The notes below the pieces were generated by a model. That model ran no database searches, was not told the origin of the DNA, and saw nothing but the letters and a program-made list of their open reading frames with translations. A stretch of DNA of 64,000 bases from Pseudomonas sp. KBS0710 (GTDB lineage: Bacteria > Pseudomonadota > Gammaproteobacteria > Pseudomonadales > Pseudomonadaceae). The DNA is taken from positions 1 to 64,000 of the forward strand of contig NZ_VCCF02000002.1 in NCBI RefSeq assembly GCF_005938045.2. Reading direction: 5' to 3'. How positions within the stretch are numbered: the first letter of the stretch is position 1; each line of letters opens with the position of its first letter. Of the stretch, positions 34,676 through 43,999 are shown in pieces. A program made the position numbers and the translations under genes.

Positions 34676-35148
34676 TTGGCCTCCAACTGCGACAGCAGGC
34701 TGACCATTTCCAGTGCGGACAGGGCAGCTTCAGCGCCCTTGTTACCGGCCTTGGTGCCGGAACGTTCGATGGCTTGCTCGATGGAATCTACGGTCAGTAC
34801 GCCGAAAGCGACTGGCACGCCGAACTCCATGGACACCTGGGCCAGGCCCTTGGTGCATTCGCCGGCCACGTATTCGAAGTGCGGAGTACCGCCACGAATG
34901 ACCGCGCCCAGGGCGATGATTGCCGCGTATTCACCCTGCTGTGCAACTTTTTGCGCAACCAGTGGAATTTCGAAGGCGCCAGGGGCGCGGATGATAGTGA
35001 TGTCGCTCTCGCTCACACCGTGGCGAACCAGGGCATCCACGGCACCGCTTACCAGGCTTTCAACCACGAAGCTGTTGAAGCGGCCAACCACCAGGGCATA
35101 GCGGCCTTTGGGGGCGATGAAGGTACCTTCGATGGTCTTCAGGGTCAT
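34672..35148 (-). CDS. ribH: 6,7-dimethyl-8-ribityllumazine synthase
   Basis: 158 residues; makes lumazine from the RibD product and dihydroxybutanone phosphate. [17 protein letters not shown] near 24-40 and [17 protein letters not shown] near 80-96 with the catalytic His are intact. Separated from ribBA by 88 bp that contain a perfect hairpin. Called ribE in some Pseudomonas annotations. Confidence 0.97.
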   Translation of the reverse strand: MTLKTIEGTFIAPKGRYALVVGRFNSFVVESLVSGAVDALVRHGVSESDITIIRAPGAFEIPLVAQKVAQQGEYAAIIALGAVIRGGTPHFEYVAGECTKGLAQVSMEFGVPVAFGVLTVDSIEQAIERSGTKAGNKGAEAALSALEMVSLLSQLEAK

Positions 35149-35170
35149 TCGACAAATCTCTTAAAGAGCC

Positions 35171-35191
35171 GGGACGCGAAAAGTGCGTCCC
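35171..35191 (-). promoter_or_regulatory. intercistronic hairpin between ribBA and ribH
   Basis: GGGACGC and GCGTCCC arms around a seven-base loop, in the only sizeable gap of the operon. No T run follows on the minus strand, so a processing or stabilising role is likelier than termination. Confidence 0.35.
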
Positions 35192-35236
35192 TCAGTGATG
35201 ATTTAACCGCGAACAAGGGGCAGAAAACGCCGGCCT

Positions 35237-36328
35237 TTATTCGGAGGGCACGTATTCTACAACTTCCAGATCGAATCCGGATATCGCATTAAATTTCATC
35301 GGTGCGCTCATCAGGCGCATTTTGCGCACACCGAGGTCACGCAGGATCTGCGAACCGGCACCGACAATGCTGTAGGTGGTCGGTGTTTTAACCTGGGTGT
35401 GCTCGGCGGCTTCACGAATATGTGCCAGCAATACATCGCCATCCACCGGGTTGCCGAGCAGCAACACCACACCGCTGCCAGCCTCGGAAACCGCGGCCAT
35501 GGCGGCGCGCAGGCTCCAGCGGCCCGGCTGCTTGACCATCAGCAGGTCGCGCAGCGGGTCCATGTTATGCACGCGCACCAGGGTCGGCTCTTCGGCGCAA
35601 ATATGCCCCAAGGTCAGGGCCATGTGCACGTCGCCTTCGACGGAATCACGGTAGGTCACCAGGTTGAACTGGCCCAGTTCGCTGTCCAGCGGCTGCTCGG
35701 CAATCCGCTGAACGGTACGTTCGTGGATCATGCGGTAGTGAATCAGGTCGGCAATGGTGCCGATCTTGATGCCGTGCTCAGCGGCAAACGCCTCGAGTTC
35801 GGCGCGACGGGCCATGGTGCCGTCGTCGTTCATCACTTCGCAGATCACCCCGCTCGGCTCGAAACCGGCCATGCGCGCCAGGTCGCAGGCGGCCTCGGTG
35901 TGGCCGGCACGCGCGAGGGTGCCGCCCGGCTGGGCCATCAGCGGGAAAATATGGCCCGGGCTGACGATGTCTTCGGCCTTGGCGTCTTTGGCCGCAGCGG
36001 CTTGCACCGTGCGGGCGCGGTCTGCGGCGGAAATGCCAGTGGTGACGCCGGTGGTCGCTTCAATCGATACGGTGAACTTGGTGCCGAAACCTGAACCATT
36101 GCGCGGCGCCATCAACGGCAGCTTGAGCAGCTCGCAGCGCTCGCGGCTCATGGGCATGCAGATCAGCCCACGGGCGTGCTTGGCCATAAAGTTGATGTGC
36201 TCGGGCTTGCACGCCTCGGCGGCCATGATGATATCGCCTTCGTTCTCGCGATCTTCGTCATCCATCAGGATGACCATCTTGCCTTGGCGGATGTCTTCAA
36301 CCAGTTCTTCGATGCTATTGAGCGCCAC
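35237..36328 (-). CDS. ribBA: 3,4-dihydroxy-2-butanone-4-phosphate synthase with degenerate GTP cyclohydrolase II domain
   Basis: 363 residues. Residues 1-200 are a complete RibB domain: DDEDRENEGDIIMAAE, RERCELLKLPLM, GHIFPLMAQPGGTLARAGHTEA and CEVMNDDG. Residues 205-360 have the GTP cyclohydrolase II fold, but the cysteine set that binds zinc (C-x10-C-x-C in ribA) is absent, the matching stretch reading VRVHNMDPLRDLLMVK. The second half is thus unlikely to be catalytic and may be structural or regulatory, a known Pseudomonas pattern. Confidence 0.95.
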   Translation of the reverse strand: MALNSIEELVEDIRQGKMVILMDDEDRENEGDIIMAAEACKPEHINFMAKHARGLICMPMSRERCELLKLPLMAPRNGSGFGTKFTVSIEATTGVTTGISAADRARTVQAAAAKDAKAEDIVSPGHIFPLMAQPGGTLARAGHTEAACDLARMAGFEPSGVICEVMNDDGTMARRAELEAFAAEHGIKIGTIADLIHYRMIHERTVQRIAEQPLDSELGQFNLVTYRDSVEGDVHMALTLGHICAEEPTLVRVHNMDPLRDLLMVKQPGRWSLRAAMAAVSEAGSGVVLLLGNPVDGDVLLAHIREAAEHTQVKTPTTYSIVGAGSQILRDLGVRKMRLMSAPMKFNAISGFDLEVVEYVPSE

Positions 36329-36343
36329 GCGGCACCCCCTTGG

Positions 36344-37018
36344 TCAGGATTTCAGGTAGCCGTTAGCGGCCAGAAAGCTTTCAGTGATGTTCCCGCGCCC
36401 TTGTAAAGAGTCAGGCTCAGCTGCCTTATCGCCCATAAGCAGGCGCTCCAGGTAACGGGCAAGCAAGTCGACTTCCAGGTTCACCCGGCGACCTGGCTGG
36501 TACGACGCCATGATGGTTTCGCTCAGGGTGTGCGGGATGATGGTCAGTTCGAATTCGGCGCCATTCACGGCGTTCACGGTCAGGCTGGTGCCGTCGACGG
36601 TGATCGAGCCTTTATGGGCGATGTACTTGGCCAGTTCTTTCGGCGCGCGGATACGAAATTCCACGGCGCGCGCGTTTTCGCTGCGTGCAACCACTTCGCC
36701 GACGCCGTCGACATGGCCGCTGACCAGGTGGCCGCCCAAACGGGTAGTCGGGGTCAGGGCTTTTTCCAGATTGACCGGGCTGCCGGCTTTGAGATCGTTC
36801 ATCGCGGTGCAGTCCAGGGTTTCCCGGCTGACGTCAGCAGCAAAGCCGTTACCCGGCAACTCGATGACGGTCAGGCACACGCCGCTGACGGCGATGCTAT
36901 CGCCCAGTTTGACGTCGCCGAGGTCGAGCTTGCCGGTTTCAACCAGCAGGCGCACGTCGCCGCCTTTGGGGGTCATGGCGCGGATGCTGCCGATGGATTC
37001 GATAATGCCGGTGAACAT
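36344..37018 (-). CDS. ribE: riboflavin synthase
   Basis: 224 residues; dismutates two lumazines to riboflavin. The two homologous beta-barrel halves each show the family sequence: MFTGIIESIG at 1-10 and GGHLVSGHVDGVG near 99-111, with SGVCLTV carrying the conserved Cys. Also written ribC in some genomes. 15 bp before ribBA. Confidence 0.97.
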   Translation of the reverse strand: MFTGIIESIGSIRAMTPKGGDVRLLVETGKLDLGDVKLGDSIAVSGVCLTVIELPGNGFAADVSRETLDCTAMNDLKAGSPVNLEKALTPTTRLGGHLVSGHVDGVGEVVARSENARAVEFRIRAPKELAKYIAHKGSITVDGTSLTVNAVNGAEFELTIIPHTLSETIMASYQPGRRVNLEVDLLARYLERLLMGDKAAEPDSLQGRGNITESFLAANGYLKS

Positions 37019-37065
37019 GGCCTTCTCCTGGAAAACGGTGCGGGCGCTGGAGCGCCCGGTCAGAA

Positions 37066-38202
37066 TTATACGCTCGCTGGTGGTAGCGGGATGGCAGTGA
37101 CTCGCCAGTCGTCGCCTACAGCGCGCATTTCAGTGATCTTGAGTTGGGGGGTATCGGCCAGTTTCTCAAGCGGCCAGTCCAGCAAAGGCCGGGCGGCGGA
37201 GCCCAGGAACTTACCGGCGACGAAAATCACGTATTCGTCGACCAGGCCTTGTTGGGCAAACGCGCCTGCCAGGCTTGGGCCGGCTTCTACCAACACCTCG
37301 TTAACACCACGGGCAGCCAGCGCCACCAGGGCCGAACGCAGGTCGACCTGCCCTTCAACGCCCGGCACCACCAGGCATTCAGGGCCACGTGGGAACTGGT
37401 TTTCCGGGGTGACGCAAGTGATGACCAGCGCCGGGCCAGCCTTGAAGAACGGTGCGTTGAGCGGCACCCGCAGGCGGCCGTCGATCAGCACGCGCAATGG
37501 CGGGCGCGACATGGCCAGAGCGGTGGTTTCGGCGTCCAGGCCCAACTCGGCGGCGCGCACGGTCAGGCGCGCACCATCGGCCAGCACCGTGTCGGCGCCG
37601 GTCAGCACCACACTGGCCTCGGCGCGCAGGCGCTGCACGGCGGCGCGGGCAGCCGGCCCGGTGATCCATTGGCTTTCGCCGCTGGCCATCGCGGTACGGC
37701 CGTCCAGGCTCATCGCCAGCTTGACCCGCACAAACGGCAGGCCGTGTTCCATGCGCTTGAGGAAGCCGGGGTTCAGCGCGCGCGCTTGTTGTTCGAGTAC
37801 GCCGCTGTGGGTTTCGATACCAGCTTGAGCCAAGCGCTGCAGGCCGCGCCCGGCGACCTCCGGGTTCGGGTCCTGCATTCCGGCCACTACGCGTGCCACA
37901 CCGGCGGTCACCAGTGCATCGGCGCAGGGCGGCGTGCGCCCATGGTGGCTGCACGGTTCGAGGGTCACGTACACCGTGGCGCCACGGGCCTTGTCACCGG
38001 CGGCGCGCAGGGCGTTCGGCTCTGCGTGGGGCTCGCCGGTGCGTTCATGCCAGCCTTCGCCGACAATCTGCCCATCCCGCACAATCACGCAGCCCACCCG
38101 TGGGTTGGGGTGGGTGGTGTACAGGCCTTTGCGCGCCAGTTCGAGGGCGCGGGCCATGTAATGGGCGTCGAGGACGGCTTGTTCGGCAGACGGAGGGTTC
38201 AT
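37066..38202 (-). CDS. ribD: bifunctional riboflavin deaminase/reductase
   Basis: 378 residues. N-terminal cytidine-deaminase-like domain with zinc motif HAEPNAL (near 58) and [15 protein letters not shown] (near 82-96); C-terminal reductase domain from about 150, starting [16 protein letters not shown]. Overlaps nrdR by four bases, so nrdR-ribD-ribE-ribBA-ribH-nusB-thiL read as one unit. Confidence 0.96.
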   Translation of the reverse strand: MNPPSAEQAVLDAHYMARALELARKGLYTTHPNPRVGCVIVRDGQIVGEGWHERTGEPHAEPNALRAAGDKARGATVYVTLEPCSHHGRTPPCADALVTAGVARVVAGMQDPNPEVAGRGLQRLAQAGIETHSGVLEQQARALNPGFLKRMEHGLPFVRVKLAMSLDGRTAMASGESQWITGPAARAAVQRLRAEASVVLTGADTVLADGARLTVRAAELGLDAETTALAMSRPPLRVLIDGRLRVPLNAPFFKAGPALVITCVTPENQFPRGPECLVVPGVEGQVDLRSALVALAARGVNEVLVEAGPSLAGAFAQQGLVDEYVIFVAGKFLGSAARPLLDWPLEKLADTPQLKITEMRAVGDDWRVTAIPLPPASV

Positions 38203-38669
38203 TCTTTGGCAGGCTCACGGGCCAGGCGGTCGATCTCTTCGCGGAACTCATTGAGGTCCTGGAAGCGTCGATACACCGAGGCGAAACGGATATAGGCGAC
38301 TTCGTCGAGCTTTTGCAACTCGCCCATCACCAGCTCTCCAACCACCAGGCTCTTGACCTCGCGCTCGCCGGTGGCGCGCAGCTTGTGCTTGATATGCACC
38401 AGCGCCGCCTCCAGCCGCTCGACACTCACCGGGCGTTTTTCCAGGGCGCGCTGCATACCGGCACGCAGTTTTTCTTCGTCGAAAGGCTGGCGGCTGCCGT
38501 CGGATTTGATCAGACGTGGCAACACCAGTTCGGCGGTTTCGAAGGTGGTGAAACGTTCACCGCAGCCAGAGGCCAGGCATTCGCGCCGGCGGCGTACTTG
38601 ATCGCCCTCGGCGACCAGACGCGAGTCAATGACCTTGGTGTCGTTGGCACCGCAGAAGGGACAGTGCAT
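38199..38669 (-). CDS. nrdR: transcriptional repressor NrdR, with atypical zinc ribbon
   Basis: 156 residues from the ATG at 38669, repressor of ribonucleotide reductase genes that senses ATP/dATP through its ATP-cone (residues about 51-140, [19 protein letters not shown]). The N-terminal zinc ribbon begins normally (CPFCG, RRRRE), but the second knuckle reads [10 protein letters not shown] instead of the usual C-x-x-C-x-x-RF: two residues, SG, are inserted, giving C-x4-C. At the DNA level CTGGCCTCTGGCTGC looks like a 6-bp duplication. Family members are about 154 residues, consistent with an insertion. Confidence 0.93.
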   Translation of the reverse strand: MHCPFCGANDTKVIDSRLVAEGDQVRRRRECLASGCGERFTTFETAELVLPRLIKSDGSRQPFDEEKLRAGMQRALEKRPVSVERLEAALVHIKHKLRATGEREVKSLVVGELVMGELQKLDEVAYIRFASVYRRFQDLNEFREEIDRLAREPAKE

Positions 38670-38809
38670 GGTTGGCAGGCAACAAAAAATGGGAGGGCCA
38701 TGGTAGCGCATCCCCGTGGCAAGACAAGCCATAGCCTTTACGGTATATAGGCTGACTATTATGTTTCATATTTTTTAAGCCACGGATTTTGTCCTTTCTG
38801 GAGCCGTAC

Positions 38810-39265
38810 ATGCAGTTACGACCACTTGTTTTACTCGCCCTGTTCAGTTTTCTGGTCGCCTGCAGCAGCCAAGCCCCGAAACCATCGACACCGCAACCGA
38901 CGCCCGTTCAAGAGAAAAAAGTGCCGGGCATTGAAGACCTCGGCCCTTTGCCGGCTTACCAGCGTGAAATCAACGGCACCCTGAATGGCGTGCCGGCCAA
39001 CGCCGAAGTCGAACTGGCCCTGCTGGTGATCGATGAACGCAACCGCCCGCAACAACTGCTCGCCAGCAGCGTACTCAGCGGCAACGGTAAGCCCCTGGCC
39101 TTCCGCCTGCGTTTCAACCCAGAAGCTTTCCCAGCCGGTGCACGGGTTGAACTGCGCGGTCGCGCCAGCCAGTCTGGCCAGTTGATCCTGCACCTGCCCG
39201 CTGTGCGCATCACCCAGGCGATCACCCAAACCACCGGCCCGCTGCAATTCGTCCCGGCGCCATGA
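38810..39265 (+). CDS. YbaY-type lipoprotein
   Basis: 151 residues with signal peptide and lipobox LVAC (Cys near 18), a Pro-rich linker PKPSTPQPTPVQ, and a beta-sandwich domain of the YbaY/META-like type (INGTLNGVPANAEVELALLVID). Outer-membrane lipoprotein, function unknown. Shares an ATGA overlap with the methyltransferase gene. Confidence 0.78.
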   Translation: MQLRPLVLLALFSFLVACSSQAPKPSTPQPTPVQEKKVPGIEDLGPLPAYQREINGTLNGVPANAEVELALLVIDERNRPQQLLASSVLSGNGKPLAFRLRFNPEAFPAGARVELRGRASQSGQLILHLPAVRITQAITQTTGPLQFVPAP

Positions 39266-39918
39266 CGCCACCGTTGGGCCTGCAGCGCGCCCTGAGCGAA
39301 CTGATCGGCGACGCGCAACTGCTGCCCTGCCCGCTGCCGGGCACGGAGCTGTCGTTGTGGCTGCTTGATGCGGGCAACATGGACCGTGCCTTCAGCCAGG
39401 AAGAGACCCGGCGCATCCTGCATGAACCGCCATATTGGAGTTTTTGCTGGGCCAGCGGCTTGGCATTGGCGCGCTTCCTGGCGACGAATCCCGAGTGGGT
39501 GGCGGGCAAACGCGTGCTGGATTTTGGCGCCGGTTCCGGTGTGGCCGCGATTGCTGCGGTTAAAGCGGGCGCGCTGGAAGTGGTGGCCTGCGATCTTGAC
39601 CCGCTGGCCCTGGCCGCCTGCCGGGCAAATGCCGAACTCAATGGTGTGGAGCTGGGTTACTCAGCCGACTTTTTCGCCGAGGCCGACCGCTTCGACCTGA
39701 TCCTGGTGGCCGACGTGCTCTACGACCGCGCCAACCTGCCGCTGCTCGACCACTTCCTGACACGCGGCCGCGAAGCGCTGGTGGCCGACTCACGGGTACG
39801 CGACTTCCAGCACCCGGATTATCAGCGCCTGGGCATCCTTGATGCGCTGACGCTGCCGGACCTGGCTGAGCCTTGGGAGTTTCGCAAGGTGAGCCTGTAC
39901 CATTCGCGGCGCGCTTGA
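39262..39918 (+). CDS. class I SAM-dependent methyltransferase, lysine-methyltransferase-like
   Basis: 218 residues. SAM motif VLDFGAGSGVAAIAAVKAG near 87-105, then ACDLDPLALAAC and LILVADVLYDR. The EPPYWSFCWASGLALARFL element before the SAM fold marks the nicotinamide-N-methylase/METTL20 group, whose members methylate lysines, for example in electron-transfer flavoprotein beta. The target here is not shown. Followed by a REP element. Confidence 0.83.
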   Translation: MTPPLGLQRALSELIGDAQLLPCPLPGTELSLWLLDAGNMDRAFSQEETRRILHEPPYWSFCWASGLALARFLATNPEWVAGKRVLDFGAGSGVAAIAAVKAGALEVVACDLDPLALAACRANAELNGVELGYSADFFAEADRFDLILVADVLYDRANLPLLDHFLTRGREALVADSRVRDFQHPDYQRLGILDALTLPDLAEPWEFRKVSLYHSRRA

Positions 39919-39921
39919 GGC

Positions 39922-39946
39922 CATCGCGGGCAAGCCCGCTCCCACA
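39922..39946. repeat. single REP palindrome
   Basis: CATCGCGGGCAAGCCCGCTCCCACA-type unit (longest run split here: CATCGCGGGCAAG, CCCGCTCCCACA), the CGCGGG subtype, alone between the methyltransferase and thioredoxin-like genes. Confidence 0.82.
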
Positions 39947-40050
39947 GTTGACCGCATTCTCCAGCAGGGGGTGGCTTGCACTCATCATGCTTTCAGCCAA
40001 CCTCGCCAGCCCTTATAGTTGCCCCATTCCCGCTTTATTCGAGACGCCCC

Positions 40051-40923
40051 ATGAGTGAGCCCACGCCGTACATCTTCGACGCCACCACTGCTACGTTCGA
40101 CCAGGCAGTGATTCAGAACTCATTCGAAAAACCCGTGCTGGTGGATTTCTGGGCCGAGTGGTGCGCGCCGTGCAAGGCGCTGATGCCGATGCTGGCGAAA
40201 ATCGCCGAGAGTTATCAGGGCGAGTTGCTGCTGGCCAAGGTCGATTGCGAAGCCGAGCAGGATATCGTTGCGCGTTTTGGCATTCAAAGCCTGCCCACGG
40301 TGGTGCTGTTCAAGGACGGCCAGCCGGTGGACGGGTTTGCCGGGGCACAACCGGAGTCGGCCGTGCAAGCGATGCTCGAGCCACACGTGAAGATGCCGCC
40401 ACCGAAGGCGGCTGACCCGTTGGAACAGGCCCAGGCGTTGTTTGCCGAAGGCCGTATCAGCGATGCCGAAACGGTGCTGGTGGCGCTGCTGGGTGAAGAC
40501 AACACGAACGCCGCCGCGCTGATTCTGTACGCACGCTGCCTGGCAGAACGTGGTGAGCTGGGCGAAGCCCAAACCGTGCTCGACGCGGTGAAAAGCGACG
40601 ATCACAAAGCCGCCCTCGCCGGCGCCAAGGCGCAAATCACCTTCCTGCGCCAGGCCGCCGACCTGCCGGATGCCGCCGACTTGAAAAGCCGCCTGGCGCA
40701 AGACCCGCAGGACAATGAAGCTGCCTACCAACTGGCGATTCAGCAACTGGCGCGCCAGCAATACGACGCCGCGCTGGAAGGCTTACTCAAGCTGTTTATC
40801 CGCAACCGCAGCTACAGCGAAGGCCTGCCGCACAAGACCTTGCTGCAAGTGTTCGAACTACTGGGCAATGAACACCCGCTGGTCACGGTGTACCGTCGCA
40901 AGTTGTTCGCCGCGCTGTATTAA
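40051..40923 (+). CDS. thioredoxin-TPR chaperone-redoxin (YbbN/CnoX-like)
   Basis: 290 residues. Thioredoxin fold at 1-110 with a full active site WCAPC (E. coli CnoX has lost one Cys), then TPR-like helices at 125-285. CnoX proteins hold unfolding clients and protect them from over-oxidation, handing them to GroEL. The intact Cys pair means thiol-disulfide exchange is possible. Its TAA stop is shared in reverse with the next gene (TTAA). Confidence 0.9.
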   Translation: MSEPTPYIFDATTATFDQAVIQNSFEKPVLVDFWAEWCAPCKALMPMLAKIAESYQGELLLAKVDCEAEQDIVARFGIQSLPTVVLFKDGQPVDGFAGAQPESAVQAMLEPHVKMPPPKAADPLEQAQALFAEGRISDAETVLVALLGEDNTNAAALILYARCLAERGELGEAQTVLDAVKSDDHKAALAGAKAQITFLRQAADLPDAADLKSRLAQDPQDNEAAYQLAIQQLARQQYDAALEGLLKLFIRNRSYSEGLPHKTLLQVFELLGNEHPLVTVYRRKLFAALY

Positions 40924-41261
40924 TCGCCGATCCAACTGTACAGCGGCGTATCCCCGCCGCTGGCCACTTTCACACGGGCACTGTGGCGCAGGCGTACCAG
41001 CAGGCGTTTGCCTGAGGCCGCATCACCGGCCAAGCCCTCAAGCTGATCAAGCAACTCAAGCCCATTGAGTTGCCCGGCCTTGCGCAACAGGTCCTGGGCG
41101 TTCTGCCACAAATCATCGTTGTGTTTGACCGGCGCAACAGCGGGCGTACTCGGCGCCGGTGTTGCCTGCAAGTGGGCGCCCAGGCGCGCCCAATCGCCGT
41201 CATCGAGTTCCAGGGTCAAATCCACCGGCAAGTCACCGACGGTTCCACGAATTCGCAACAT
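40920..41261 (-). CDS. hypothetical protein, small and acidic
   Basis: 113 residues, no signal peptide, no family recognised. N-terminal beta-rich start MLRIRGTVGDLPVDLTLELDD, a Pro/Ala linker, then a helical segment and an Arg-rich strand. In the position of PA4062. Divergent from the zinc cluster with 131 bp between. Confidence 0.7.
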   Translation of the reverse strand: MLRIRGTVGDLPVDLTLELDDGDWARLGAHLQATPAPSTPAVAPVKHNDDLWQNAQDLLRKAGQLNGLELLDQLEGLAGDAASGKRLLVRLRHSARVKVASGGDTPLYSWIGD

Positions 41262-41346
41262 CGCACTTACTCCCGCAGTTTTCCGACCCGCATGCTCCCA
41301 CGCGACTTGCGCAACGCCAAGCGGGCGTTCAAACTGGCGCGAATAT

Positions 41347-41361
41347 TGTTATAAGATCACA
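41347..41361 (+). promoter_or_regulatory. Zur box
   Basis: TGTTATAAGATCACA agrees at 14 of 15 positions with the zinc-uptake-regulator core TGTTATANTATCACA, and TGTTAT...ATAACA also forms an inverted repeat around it. It lies 31 bp before the DUF2796 gene, so zinc-loaded Zur would shut the cluster. Confidence 0.75.
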
Positions 41362-41392
41362 TAACAAAACTTTCATCTTATGGAGCCTTCTC

Positions 41393-42004
41393 ATGCGCCG
41401 TCTGCTGCTTGCCCTGCCGTTTGCCCTGCTGCCCCTGGCCATCGCCCACGCCGCCGATGAACACGATCATGAGCATGAACACGGCAGCCTTGGCGCGCAC
41501 GAGCATGGTGTCGGCCGCCTCAATGCGGTACTCGACGGCCAGGCGCTTGAGCTGGAGTTCGACAGCCCGGCCATGAACCTTGTGGGCTTTGAACATCAGG
41601 CCACCACGCCTGCCGACAAAACCAAGGTCGCCGCCGCGCGCAAGCAGCTGGAAAACCCGCTGGCGCTGTTCAACCTGCCCAAATCTGCCGGTTGTGTAAT
41701 CAGCACCCAGGAACTCAACAGCCCGTTGTTCGGCGACAAGCCTGAAGCCGATCATGATGAAGACGATGACGACCACGCCACCGATGGCAAAGGCGCCGCC
41801 GCCCACGAACATCATCACGACCACAGCGAAATCCACGCCCACTACCAGTTCACCTGCGCCACGCCGACGGCCCTGAGCAACCTCGACCTGACTCAAGTGT
41901 TCAAGACCTTCCCTGCCACCCAGAAGATTCAGGTACAACTGATCGGCCCAAGCGGCCAGCAAGGTGTTGAAGCGACGGCCACCGCAGCCACCCTGAAATT
42001 CTGA
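41393..42004 (+). CDS. His-rich DUF2796 periplasmic zinc-binding protein
   Basis: 203 residues: signal peptide (cleaved after AHA near 20), a first His/Glu/Asp cluster (DEHDHEHEHGSLGAHEHG) and a second near 120-145 (DHDEDDDDHATDG, HEHHHDHSEIHAHY). The composition predicts zinc capture in the periplasm. The Zur box upstream and the ABC genes downstream make it the binding member of a zinc-acquisition unit, PA4063 in P. aeruginosa. Confidence 0.88.
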   Translation: MRRLLLALPFALLPLAIAHAADEHDHEHEHGSLGAHEHGVGRLNAVLDGQALELEFDSPAMNLVGFEHQATTPADKTKVAAARKQLENPLALFNLPKSAGCVISTQELNSPLFGDKPEADHDEDDDDHATDGKGAAAHEHHHDHSEIHAHYQFTCATPTALSNLDLTQVFKTFPATQKIQVQLIGPSGQQGVEATATAATLKF

Positions 42005-42010
42005 GTTCAC

Positions 42011-42721
42011 ATGACCCAAGCACTGATCGAACTGTCTGACCTGGGCTTTAACTGGCCCGGCCACCCGCAGTTGCTGGACATCCCCGCGTTCCGCCTGGAA
42101 GCGGGAGAAACCCTGTTTCTCAAAGGCCCGAGCGGCAGTGGCAAAACCACCTTGCTCGGGCTGTTGGGCGGCGTGCAGAAACCCAGCCAGGGCAGCATTC
42201 GCCTGCTCGGCCAGGAGCTGACCGAACTCTCGGCCGGTGCCCGCGACCGCTTCCGCGTTGATCACACGGGTTACATCTTTCAGCAATTCAACCTGCTGCC
42301 GTTTCTCTCCGTGCGCGAGAACGTCGAGTTGCCGTGTCACTTTTCCAAGCTGCGTGCGCAGCGGGCGACTCAGCGCCATGGCAGTGTCGACCAGGCCGCC
42401 GCGACCTTGCTGGCGCATTTGGGCTTGAAGGACAAAGACCTGCTGGAGCGCCGCGCCGACTCGCTGTCCATCGGCCAGCAACAGCGCGTCGCCGCTGCCC
42501 GTGCGTTGATCGGCCAACCGGAACTGGTGATCGCCGACGAACCCACCTCGGCCCTCGACTACGACGCCCGCGAAGCGTTTATCCGGCTGTTGTTCGCCGA
42601 ATGCCGCGAAGCCGGCGCCAGCCTGTTGTTTGTCAGCCATGACCAGAGCCTCGCGCCGCTGTTCGACCGCCACCTGTCGCTGGCCGAACTCAATCGCGCC
42701 GCCACGCCCGCAGAGGTTTGA
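42011..42721 (+). CDS. ABC transporter ATP-binding protein (MacB/LolD type)
   Basis: 236 residues with Walker A GPSGSGKT near 38-45, signature LSIGQQQRVAAARAL (LSGGQ variant) and Walker B LVIADEPTSALD. Of the LolD/MacB class that powers FtsX-like permeases rather than channel-forming importers. Seven bp after the DUF2796 gene. Confidence 0.92.
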   Translation: MTQALIELSDLGFNWPGHPQLLDIPAFRLEAGETLFLKGPSGSGKTTLLGLLGGVQKPSQGSIRLLGQELTELSAGARDRFRVDHTGYIFQQFNLLPFLSVRENVELPCHFSKLRAQRATQRHGSVDQAAATLLAHLGLKDKDLLERRADSLSIGQQQRVAAARALIGQPELVIADEPTSALDYDAREAFIRLLFAECREAGASLLFVSHDQSLAPLFDRHLSLAELNRAATPAEV

Positions 42722-42722
42722 G

Positions 42723-43988
42723 ATGTATCTGTTCCGTCTAGCCATGGCCAGCCTGGCTAACCGCCGCTTTACCGCGATCCTCACCGCCTTCGCCATCGCC
42801 CTTTCCGTGTGCCTGTTGCTCGCGGTGGAACGCGTGCGCGTAGAGGCGCGCAACAGTTTCGCCAGCACCATCAGCGGCACTGACCTGATCGTCGGCGCCC
42901 GCTCCGGCTCGGTCAACTTGCTGCTGTACTCGGTATTCCGCATCGGCAACGCCACCAATAACATTCGCTGGGACAGCTTCGAGCACTTCGCCGCCAGCCC
43001 GCAGGTGAAATGGGCGATCCCGATTTCCCTCGGCGACTCGCACCGTGGCTATCGCGTAATGGGTACCAACGAGTCCTACTTCGAGCATTACCAATACGGC
43101 CGCAAGCAGAACCTCGAACTGGCCAGCGGCCGCGCCTTCGCCACTGACCCGTTTGAAGTGGTACTCGGCGCCGAAGTGGCGGATGCGCTGCACTACAAGC
43201 TTGGCGACAAGCTGGTGCTGGCCCACGGTGTAGCAGTGGTCAGCCTGGTCAAGCACGATGACAAACCCTTCACCGTGGTCGGCATTCTCAAGCGCACCGG
43301 TACGCCGGTGGACCGCACGCTGCACATCAGCCTCGGCGGCATGGAGGCCATCCATATCGATTGGCACAACGGCGTGCCGGCCCAGGGCAAAGGCCGTATC
43401 AGTGCTGATCAAGCACGCAACATGGACCTCACGCCGCAAGCGATCACCGCGTTTATGCTCGGCCTGAACAACAAGATTTCCACCTTCGCGCTGCAACGCG
43501 AGATCAATGAATTCCGAGGCGAGCCGATGCTGGCGATCCTGCCCGGCGTGGCGCTGCAAGAGCTGTGGAGCATGATGGGCACCGCCGAAAAAGCGCTGTT
43601 CGTGATCTCGCTGTTCGTGGTGCTGACCGGTTTGATCGGCATGCTTACGGCGATTCTCACCAGCCTCAATGAACGCCGCCGCGAGATGGCGATTTTGCGT
43701 TCGGTGGGCGCACGGCCGTGGCACATTGCGACACTGCTGATCTTCGAAGCCTTCGCGCTGGCCTTGTCTGGCGTAGTGGCGGGCGTGGGTCTGCTGTACC
43801 TGTGCATCGCGGCGTCACGTGGGTATTTGCAGGCCAACTACGGCCTGGACCTGCCGATGTCGTGGCCAAGTGAATATGAATGGACCTTGCTCGCCGGTAT
43901 CCTGGCCGCCGCGCTGTTGATGGGCAGCGTGCCCGCGTGGCGCGCCTATCGGCAATCTTTGGCCGATGGCCTGTCCATACGTTTATGA
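42723..43988 (+). CDS. ABC transporter permease, FtsX/MacB-like
   Basis: 421 residues, one base after the ATPase stop. TM1 near 15-35, a large periplasmic domain, then three TM helices from about 285, the MacB four-helix plan, with ILTSLNERRREMAILRSVGARP being the conserved coupling helix. Such machines move ligands by mechanotransmission; whether this one imports zinc or relays it from the His-rich protein is not known. Confidence 0.9.
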   Translation: MYLFRLAMASLANRRFTAILTAFAIALSVCLLLAVERVRVEARNSFASTISGTDLIVGARSGSVNLLLYSVFRIGNATNNIRWDSFEHFAASPQVKWAIPISLGDSHRGYRVMGTNESYFEHYQYGRKQNLELASGRAFATDPFEVVLGAEVADALHYKLGDKLVLAHGVAVVSLVKHDDKPFTVVGILKRTGTPVDRTLHISLGGMEAIHIDWHNGVPAQGKGRISADQARNMDLTPQAITAFMLGLNNKISTFALQREINEFRGEPMLAILPGVALQELWSMMGTAEKALFVISLFVVLTGLIGMLTAILTSLNERRREMAILRSVGARPWHIATLLIFEAFALALSGVVAGVGLLYLCIAASRGYLQANYGLDLPMSWPSEYEWTLLAGILAAALLMGSVPAWRAYRQSLADGLSIRL

Positions 43989-43999
43989 GGAAGCTGTCG

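Noticed and set aside
38670..38809. Possible FMN riboswitch ahead of the nrdR-rib operon
   Set aside because: Only about 140 bp, AT-rich, without the six-hairpin RFN layout or its conserved bases.
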